The notes under the pieces were generated by a model. The model ran no database searches. It was not told the DNA's origin and saw only the letters and a list, made by a program, of their open reading frames with translations. Of a stretch of 10,357 nucleotides of DNA, positions 1 through 6,300 are shown one piece after another (position 1 is the stretch's first letter; every line of letters starts with the position of its first letter). The stretch covers positions 151,349 through 161,705 of the forward strand of contig MU657264.1 of NCBI GenBank assembly GCA_026770575.1, given 5' to 3'. This stretch comes from Pelagophyceae sp. CCMP2097 (taxonomy: Eukaryota > Sar > Pelagophyceae). Both the position numbers and the translations under genes were made by a program.

Positions 1-30
1 TCCTACGGTATGCGTGTGGGGGAGCGTTGC

Positions 31-42
31 GGTATATATACC
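31..42. repeat. 12-bp AT-core perfect palindrome
   Basis: GGTATATATACC is a perfect palindrome in otherwise GC-rich sequence. It resembles a TATA-type element, but no convincing coding start follows it on either strand, so a promoter role is only a possibility. Confidence 0.3.
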
Positions 43-129
43 GGGCCCCACAATCACCTACAAGGATAATGATCCGGTGAATCCCCTTTTGCCCCCAGCG
101 GGTCAACGCGGTGCTTGCCTCTATCGCGA

Positions 130-640
130 ATCGGAATTCGGCCCCTCATGTGGTCCGAGGGCGGGCCTCTCATGCGCTCTCCTCGTACGAACCGTTGCAA
201 GGCCGCAGGGTGCCATGCAAGGCCCTCGAAAAGAACTTCTTCCACGCCCCCCACAGGGGCCTCTGGAAACGCCTTCTGGACGGCCCCTCGCAAGGCCCTT
301 CGCAAGGCTCCTCGTGCGGTCCCCCTCGCACGGACCGCGGGCAACCCTACGGTCCCCTGCGAGGCCGTGTGCGCGGGTCCTTGCGAGGCCCCTGGAAATG
401 GCGTTTCCCCGTCGTCGTCGAGCCGGGGACTCGAAGATTTCGAGTTGGCCGGGAGGAGGCTCTTGGGACAGTCGCCGTGCGAGGCCCCTGGGAACTCGCA
501 CAGCTCCTTGACCAGCCCCAACTCCCTTGTACGGAGCCTCGTACGGTCCCTCGCACGGCCCCTTGCAAGGCCTCTTTCACGGGCAAGGCCTCTCGCAAAG
601 TCTCTTGCGAAGTGAGGGGCCTTCCCTTGAAGTCTTCCCC
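130..640. repeat. Degenerate GC-rich minisatellite block
   Basis: This stretch is made of short degenerate units such as TCGCAAGGCCCT, CGCACGGCCCCT and CGTACGGTCCCT, spaced mostly 12-15 bp. Low-complexity frames stay open on both strands because the units lack stop codons. Their translations are rich in Arg, Pro, Ala and Gly and show no domain. Related units (ACTCGCAAGGCC, GTACGGGCCCTCT) occur inside intron 4 of the SDS22 gene around 5560-5770. The block could therefore be an intron of a neighbouring gene or intergenic repeat. I see no gene here. Confidence 0.6.
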
Positions 641-649
641 CCGGCGATG

Positions 650-908
650 ACCGAGAACATGCTCTCGCGCGAGGGACCCGACAGCCGGCTGCAGCCTTGA
701 CTCGTCGGACTCATCAGACGGACAAGCATATAACACGACTGGCTCGAATCGACAGGTGTTTCGCCACACCATCCAAACGCACGGCCTCTACCCTTTCGTG
801 GACGGGCCTATATGAAGAGGCGCATGTTTTGCGTGTCGGGAGAACCTGATCTTCCGGTGTCCGGGGGCAAATGGAGATGGTATGATTAGACTAGTCGAGT
901 AGGAATTC
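650..908. other. Non-repetitive interval with no assignable gene
   Basis: The minisatellite stops near 640 and ordinary complexity returns. Short open frames exist on both strands, for example a plus-strand stretch around 647-700 beginning MTENMLSREGPDS and ending at a TGA. None is long enough or similar enough to anything I know to call a gene. The perfect palindrome TAGGAATTCCTA sits at 900-911, at the edge of the minus-strand open frame. Confidence 0.4.
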
Positions 909-1757
909 CTATATCATCTTCCGGCGCGGTCGTTGCTGAAAGCTGTCCGGAAACCCACGGAAGAGGCGTGACGGCGGCGCGGCGCGGTCGGCGGCGCGGT
1001 CGACGATCTCGTCCCAGTCGCCGCCTCCCGGAGGACGGAAACGCGTCATGTTTCGCGCATGGTTAAAATCCACGAGTTCGGCGAGTTCGTCGAGCAAAAA
1101 CTTGCCGTCGACGACGTACGAGTCCAGCGAGTCCTCGATCTCCGCCGTCTGGTCCCCTAGCAAGTTTGCGGAGATGAGCCATTTTTCGAGGTTTCCGCAG
1201 ATGCGGTCCGCGTCGCATATTGCGAGGAGGTCCATGATCACGTCACCGCAGTTCTTCCTGCTGATGGCCTCGCGGCGGCCAGGGGCTTCCAAGAGCTGAA
1301 GCAGGCTCCGTAGTTGGCGTTTCGACAGCGTCCGGAACGCGCGGCGCTGCACCCGTTGCGGTATATGCGGCGCAACACGCGCGCGTGTGAGCGCCAAAGC
1401 CGGAAACATGGCCCGTCCTGCGATGGACGGCACACGCGACTCTGTCGGCCCAAAGGGTCGCGCGAAAGGGCGGGCGCCCTGCTCGCACTCGACCCGGACC
1501 CAGACCCAAAGTCGCTGAGGTAAATGCTGAATGAAATCCTCCTTGCTGAGTTTTAAATCGTTTTCGACTTGGCCCCAGCTTGGGCCCAAGTTCCGGAAAG
1601 TAGGTCTTCGAAACTTCCGCCTTCCTTGCAATGTATCGGGGGAATTTCTCCATGGGGAGTTTTCAGTTGAGTCGTCCGTTGGGCTTCCTTCAAATCGGCC
1701 CGCTTGGCGTCCCATAGTAGGCGTGGGCCTTGGGAGCGCGCGGAGATGCCAGCGCAC
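909..1757 (-). CDS. Hypothetical protein, probable terminal exon(s), minus strand
   Basis: An open frame of 282 codons ends at a TAG at 909-911. I do not recognise the protein. The last ~140 codons, lying at about 909-1330, have the balanced composition of a real globular protein. They include acidic and hydrophobic stretches such as CGDVIMDLLAICDADRIC, LEKWLISANLLG and GKFLLDELAELVDFNHARN, which would form several amphipathic helices. The tail is basic and ends PRRKMI. The opposite-strand frame over the same bases is serine-rich, as expected of an antisense shadow. The N-terminal half (about 1330-1757) is rich in Arg, Pro and Ala and less convincing. The true exon may start at a splice acceptor, for example a CAG near the QHLPQ segment around 1520, and the 5' exons may be missing. 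No signal peptide or membrane segment is evident. Function unknown. Confidence 0.42.
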   Translation of the reverse strand: MRWHLRALPRPTPTMGRQAGRFEGSPTDDSTENSPWRNSPDTLQGRRKFRRPTFRNLGPSWGQVENDLKLSKEDFIQHLPQRLWVWVRVECEQGARPFARPFGPTESRVPSIAGRAMFPALALTRARVAPHIPQRVQRRAFRTLSKRQLRSLLQLLEAPGRREAISRKNCGDVIMDLLAICDADRICGNLEKWLISANLLGDQTAEIEDSLDSYVVDGKFLLDELAELVDFNHARNMTRFRPPGGGDWDEIVDRAADRAAPPSRLFRGFPDSFQQRPRRKMI

Positions 1758-1869
1758 CCTCTTGCGCCTAGATTCGTGATGATATTTATGTTTCCCCCCT
1801 TGGAGCTTTTTCGAAGGCCAGTAACAGAGTAAAACATAGTTGGCTGCTCTGGCTACTCGGTCACACTTG
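1758..1869. other. Short spacer without recognisable features
   Basis: This AT-richer spacer lies between the minus-strand hypothetical frame and the left inverted-repeat element. It could hold upstream exons or the promoter of the minus-strand gene, but no specific signal is visible. Confidence 0.3.
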
Positions 1870-2294
1870 CTTATTCCAGGCTTCCGAAGGGAGTCATAGT
1901 AAACGCAACGGAACTTAAATAAGGATTACTACGGCTCCCTTCGGGGTCAAACTCATTCTCAATTTTTTTTAAGGCACTCGGGCATGTGTAGGTCGCTCCA
2001 GGCCATTAGGGCAAAATCCCTAAAACTAGCGATGATGTTGTTAGCCTCCTGCCTTGGCCTTCGCCATTCAGAAGCCGATTTCCTGCCCTTGTGCAAATAA
2101 CGCCTCTCTAACCCGAACCCGAACCCGAACCCGAACGATCTCTTGTGATAAAGTCTAACAAATCCTTATTTAAGTTCCGTTGCGTTTTCCCGACCGTTGG
2201 TCAGGAACATTGCATTGCATTGACGAACGGACCGGCTTTCCCAACGGACCTTAATTAAGGACTAATAAGGCTTCCTTCGGGAGCCTGGAATAAG
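1870..2294. mobile_element. 425-bp inverted-repeat element (MITE-like)
   Basis: The outer ends are inverted copies of one 21-bp sequence, CTTATTCCAGGCTTCCGAAGG at 1870-1890 and its complement at 2274-2294, with 20 of 21 matches. Nested inside is a perfect 27-bp inverted repeat at 1901-1927 and 2161-2187 (core ACGGAACTTAAATAAGG). A copy of the outer motif in opposite orientation at about 1925-1945 (TACTACGGCTCCCTTCGG) can also pair with the left end at 1884-1901. The right part holds a perfect palindrome CCTTAATTAAGG at 2249-2260. The interior codes for nothing visible. This structure fits a non-autonomous DNA transposon or a nested pair of them. No clear target-site duplication could be settled by eye. 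Confidence 0.55.
2110..2133. repeat. Telomere-like hexamer tract (AACCCG)4
   Basis: Four tandem AACCCG units (TTCGGG... on the other strand as CGGGTT) lie inside the 425-bp element, preceded by CTCT and followed by a partial AACG unit. The unit differs by one base from the common eukaryotic telomere complement AACCCT. The tract is far too short for a chromosome end. It may be an interstitial telomere-like tract or a chance simple repeat. Confidence 0.6.
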
Positions 2295-2402
2295 CATGCG
2301 CGCCGAGCGGACCCGGGGGCGCGCCCGGGGCTCCGAGGCCCCTCGGGCCGAGGGCCGCTGTGACGTTTCCGCTCTGAGTCCGAGTGCTTCGACCGAAAGA
2401 AC

Positions 2403-2945
2403 TCTAAGTAGGATTTGATGTGCGTGGGCATCCCAGACGCGTTTTTCGAGCGCAGCGAGCCGAAATCGCTAAATAAATTTTAAGCCGCTCGTGTAAAAAG
2501 CCTCACCGGACCTAGCTCCGGTTAACGGATCGATATCCGCTTTTTCTCTCAATATCCGAACTAGGAGGCACCGCCCAGCCGTGCGCCGACGTCCCCTGGG
2601 GTCAGGAGTGTCGCGACGGACGCGCCACGGCGCCTATACCCCGGAACCGCGAGCCTCCTTTCCCCTGGAGGCGCGCGGGCTGTTTTCGGTGTGTCCGAAA
2701 ATGGTCTCGCCTGAAGCGCTCTAACTTCGCGATGCGGTCAGCCTCATCCGATAAGAAGCCGGTTCCGCGGCCGGGACGTACCGCGCGTGCGCGCGCCGCC
2801 GCCAGACCTCGCCTGCCGGCTCGGGGAAGGCCGTCGGGCCGAGGCTCGGCAGCCCCACTTTAAAGCTTTTGCGCGTTCGTTTGGGCGAAACTTGGCTCGC
2901 TGCGCTCGATAATCGCGCCTCGGGAGGTTCATATCAAATCCTAAG
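2403..2945. mobile_element. ~540-bp element with imperfect terminal inverted repeats
   Basis: The two ends are imperfect inverted repeats about 60 bp long. The clearest matches are TAGGATTTGATGTG at 2409-2422 against the complement of 2930-2943 (13 of 14), and TCGAGCGCAGCGAGCC at 2446-2461 against the complement of 2894-2909 (16 of 16). The spacing of the two matched blocks is similar on both arms, so they belong to one structure. The GC-rich interior has no convincing open frame. A non-autonomous DNA transposon is the simplest reading. It ends about 270 bp upstream of the SDS22 start codon and could contribute to that gene's promoter. Confidence 0.5.
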
Positions 2946-3215
2946 TACTGCATGCATGTTCCAAAGTCAAATTGCCAAAATTTAAAACATTCCGTTAAAC
3001 TTTGGGCGCGAGTATCTCAGCGCGGACCCCGCCCGCGGAGCTAAAGTTGACGGATCGTGGAAGCTCGCGTCGAGACGCGTCGACTCCATCAAACAGTTTG
3101 TCTCAATTCGAGAATCGTGATTTTGAGAAGCGCGTCTAATCCCAACAAAGTGTTCCCGAATCGATCTCCCGAATCGTCGACGCGTCGGCTCCAGGCCCTT
3201 CTGCGCGGAGCGGCC
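2946..3215 (+). promoter_or_regulatory. Presumed promoter and 5' leader region of the SDS22 gene
   Basis: This interval lies between the upstream inverted-repeat element and the proposed start codon. It begins AT-rich (about 2955-2998, AAAATTTAAAACATT) and becomes GC-rich with GGACCCCGCCCGCGG around 3024-3040. No TATA box or spliced-leader sequence can be assigned. An in-frame upstream ATG at 3057 would add 53 residues rich in Arg and Ser. I prefer 3216 because it sits in a strong initiation context, GCGGCCATGG. Confidence 0.35.
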
Positions 3216-3313
3216 ATGGCCGACTTCGAGGCGCCGGCGCCGGCGCACGCGCACGCGCACGGTGGCGGCGAAGCCGAGCATTCGCATGAACATGCGAATT
3301 CGCATGAACATGC
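3216..3313 (+). CDS. PPP1R7/sds22: SDS22 exon 1: start codon and His-rich N-terminus
   Basis: The ATG at 3216 lies in GCGGCCATGG. It opens MADFEAPAPAHAHAHGGG followed by EAEHSHEHANSHEHA. The open frame meets a TGA at 3315-3317. A donor GTGAAG at 3314 ends the exon before that stop, in phase 2. His/Glu/Ala-rich N-termini are not part of the SDS22 core, and this one could bind metal or be simply disordered. An 18-bp direct repeat encodes the SHEHAN/SHEHA duplication. Confidence 0.55.
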
Positions 3314-6300
3314 GTGAAGTCCCGCGTCTCGCGCGTTTCCCGAACGATGCCCCAAACGATACACCGCTCCCGACGCCCCTATAGGCACCACGACGGCGAC
3401 GGCGGCCGCGAGCACGCGTGCCGATGCAGCGTCGGACGAAGGCAGCCTTTCAAGGCAGCCCGGACGGCCGCGCGGCCGCGGCCGTCGTCGCCGGACACCT
3501 CGAACGACCCCCCGCCAACAGGCACCTGCACGAGCACGTCGATGTGTCGCAGCTCGTGCTGCACCAGGAGGCGGCGGCTGCTGCGCGGCCGAAAGAACCG
3601 TTTGTGGCACCTGCGGATCGACTCATCATCCCCGTACGTGCCCTCTCCGCGGTTGAGCCTTTCCGCCACGCCCTATACCTTGAGCGTTGCCGCGCCCGAT
3701 ATCCGCGCTCGATGCGTTCCCCGCCTTTGACAAAGCGCGTCGACGGAATCACGAGGACAAAGTCAGGCGGACGCCTTTGAGTTCTCCGAGGTCGACGAAG
3801 AGGTCCGGTACACGGGAACGTCCGGCCTCAAAATCACACAGATCACGGGCCTCGAGCCACTCAAGCACCTGCAGACGCTGGTGCTCCGGTCCTGCTTGAT
3901 TTCGTGCGTCGGCCCGAGGTTGTGATACGTCTCCTCTTCCCGTTTCAAGCGCCGTCTCGGCAACCGAATCTTAGGGACATGGGCGCGGTTTCGGCGCACG
4001 CGCCGACGCTGCGGCACTTGGAGTTGTACGACAACCAACTCAAATCCTTGAAAGGTGCCTTTGAGCTTTTTGCAACGTTGCTTCTTGAGCTTTTTGCAAC
4101 GTTTCTTCTTGAGATTTTTGCAACGTTTCTTCTTGAGATGTTTGCAACGTTCCCGGAGGCAAAGAGCGGGGACGCCGTCGGATAGAGCCCTTGTCAAAGG
4201 ATCTTGCCACAGGGCCACAGGGTTGTTGCATCAGGGCCCGTGTCACGGGGATCTCGCAGGGAGGCCTTTGCGGGACCTGAGGTCACGGGAGACTTGTCAC
4301 GGGACCGCGATACGGGAAACGTGTCACAGCGATGGTGTCAGACGTGACCACGGGGCCCTGTCACGGGGACGTTTTGGCTCGTTACGTGCCGCGGGGACTT
4401 TGTCGTTGGTCAATGCCACAGGGACCTTGCCGTAGGGACCTTGTCAAATCGTGTATCAGGGACCTTGTCACAGGGGACTTTGTTACAGGGATCTCTGGCC
4501 TTTGACGTCGGGAACTCTTGCCAGAGGGACCCCGTCTGACAGGGACCTCTTCAAAGGGCATCCCCAAGGACCTTGTCACAGGGAGTTTATAAGGCCCCTC
4601 TGACAAGGCCCCTCTGACAAGGTCTCTGTGACAAGGTCTCTGTGACAAGGTCTTTGTAACGAAGCCCCCGCGACACGTTTGCCGTAACGGGGGTCACGAG
4701 ACGACGGGATTCCTTTGAAGGGGGCCTTGTGGCAAGTTCCCTGTGACGAGGACCCCGAGACGACGAGGTCCCGAGGGAAGGTGCGACAAGGTCCCTTTGT
4801 ACTCCGTGACAAGGTCCCGTGCTCCGTGTCCCGTGCTCCGTGTCCCGTGCTCCGTGTCCCGTGCTCCGTGTCCCGTGCTCCGTGTCCCGTGCTCCGTGTC
4901 CCGTGATGACGACGTCGCCGCAACGACGTCGCTGCGACAAGTTCCACGTAGCACGGTCCCGTGGCAAGTTTCCCGCGACGAGGGCCCGTCGGTCCCTCTG
5001 GCGAGAGATGCAGAGTCGAGGTCCCAGTGACGAGGGCCGTGACGGCGTTCCTGCGACAGGGTCCCTCTGACAAGGGGGCGCGGAGGGGGGCGTCGAATAG
5101 AAGAGGCCGTCGCAGATGCCGCGGTGTGAAAGGTTTCATTTGAGGAGAAGTCTTCAATTCAAGTCCGGGACCTTCTTCCGGACCGCCTCCGGATCCGCCA
5201 ACGGGGCCGTCTCCAAGACCGCCTTTGGACTGCTGGTGGGACCGCGCAGCGGCTCGGGAGAGTCGACGGGCCGTCGACGGCACCGTCGACGGCACCTTGT
5301 CTGAGCCCGTCTCTGGGGCCGTCTCCGGGACCGTCTCCGGGACCGTCTTGAATCCCGTCTTCGGCCCCACCTCCGGGGCCGTCGATTTCGTCTCCAGGAC
5401 CGTCTCCTCTCCGGGCCCGTCTCCGGCGTCGATGGTGCGTGGCCCGGATGGCCCTGCACAGCATCCCAAAAAAGTGTACATTCGGGATGGCACCGGCGCA
5501 ATACCGACGCAATACGGCCTTGCGGGATCCCATATCCTCAAAGGCACGAGCCTTTGCGAGTTGGTCGCAAGGGCCCTCTGTACGGGCCCTCTTGTGGCCC
5601 CTCTCCGTGGTCTCTCACGGCCCGTCGTGGATGGGCGGGCCTCGGCAGTATGCGCCTCTTGAATGCGTCCCGAAGAGGCGGTCCGTCCCAAGACCCCCGC
5701 AAAGCCTCTTGGGTGGTCACTCGCAAGGCCGAACGCACTCGCAAGGCCGCCGAATGCACTCGCAGGGTCTCTGGAGACCGGATGGTCCCTCTCCACGCCC
5801 CCTCTACACGGCCCCTCTCCGTGGCCCCTCTGGACGGCCCTTGTGGACGGTCCATCCAGACGGCCCCTCTCGATGGCCCCCCGTCTAGGTGGCCGACCCT
5901 TTGCGAGGGCAGAGAGGGCCGCCCTTTGGACGGTCCCTCGAGAGAGAGGGTCCCTCGATTGACGGCCCGTGTGTTCCCCCGCGGTCCCTCGAGGCGGCCC
6001 TTGTGCCCGGCCCTTGTGGCCGGCCTTTGGAGACGGTTCCTCTGGGAGTCCTCGACGACGACGTCCTCGAAACGGCCCCGAAGAAAAAAGGCCTCGCCGG
6101 ACGGTCCCTCGACAAAGGGTCGCTCGGGACGGCCCTTGGAGCGCCCCCCTGGACAATCCGCGGTCCCTCGACAAGGCCCCATCTCTCGACGATTCCTCTC
6201 ATCGGTGGCGGGCCGAGAAACGGCAGAGGGGGCCCTTTTTAGGGCGCCTCGAACCGGCAGAACATCGAGGGCCCCTCTTCACGACCCCTCTGGAAGGTCC

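Noticed and set aside
1048..1299. Serine-rich plus-strand frame opposite the hypothetical minus-strand exon
   Set aside because: Serine-rich composition is the usual antisense shadow of a coding frame, and the minus strand reads as a better protein.
2500..2860. tRNA or rRNA gene in the GC-rich interior of the second element
   Set aside because: Several small hairpins are possible, but no cloverleaf, anticodon arm or conserved rRNA segment could be found by eye.
3057..3215. In-frame upstream ATG at 3057 as the true SDS22 start
   Set aside because: The added segment is Arg/Ser-rich without similarity, and 3216 has a better initiation context. It is not excluded without 5' transcript data.
4819..4902. 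CRISPR array
   Set aside because: The repeats are contiguous without unique spacers, the units are only 14 bp, and the DNA is eukaryotic.
4576..6174. 532-codon minus-strand open frame inside intron 4
   Set aside because: It is a low-complexity translation of stop-free minisatellite units, with Arg/Gly/Pro/Thr repeats and no domain, and it lies within an intron defined by two solid LRR exons.
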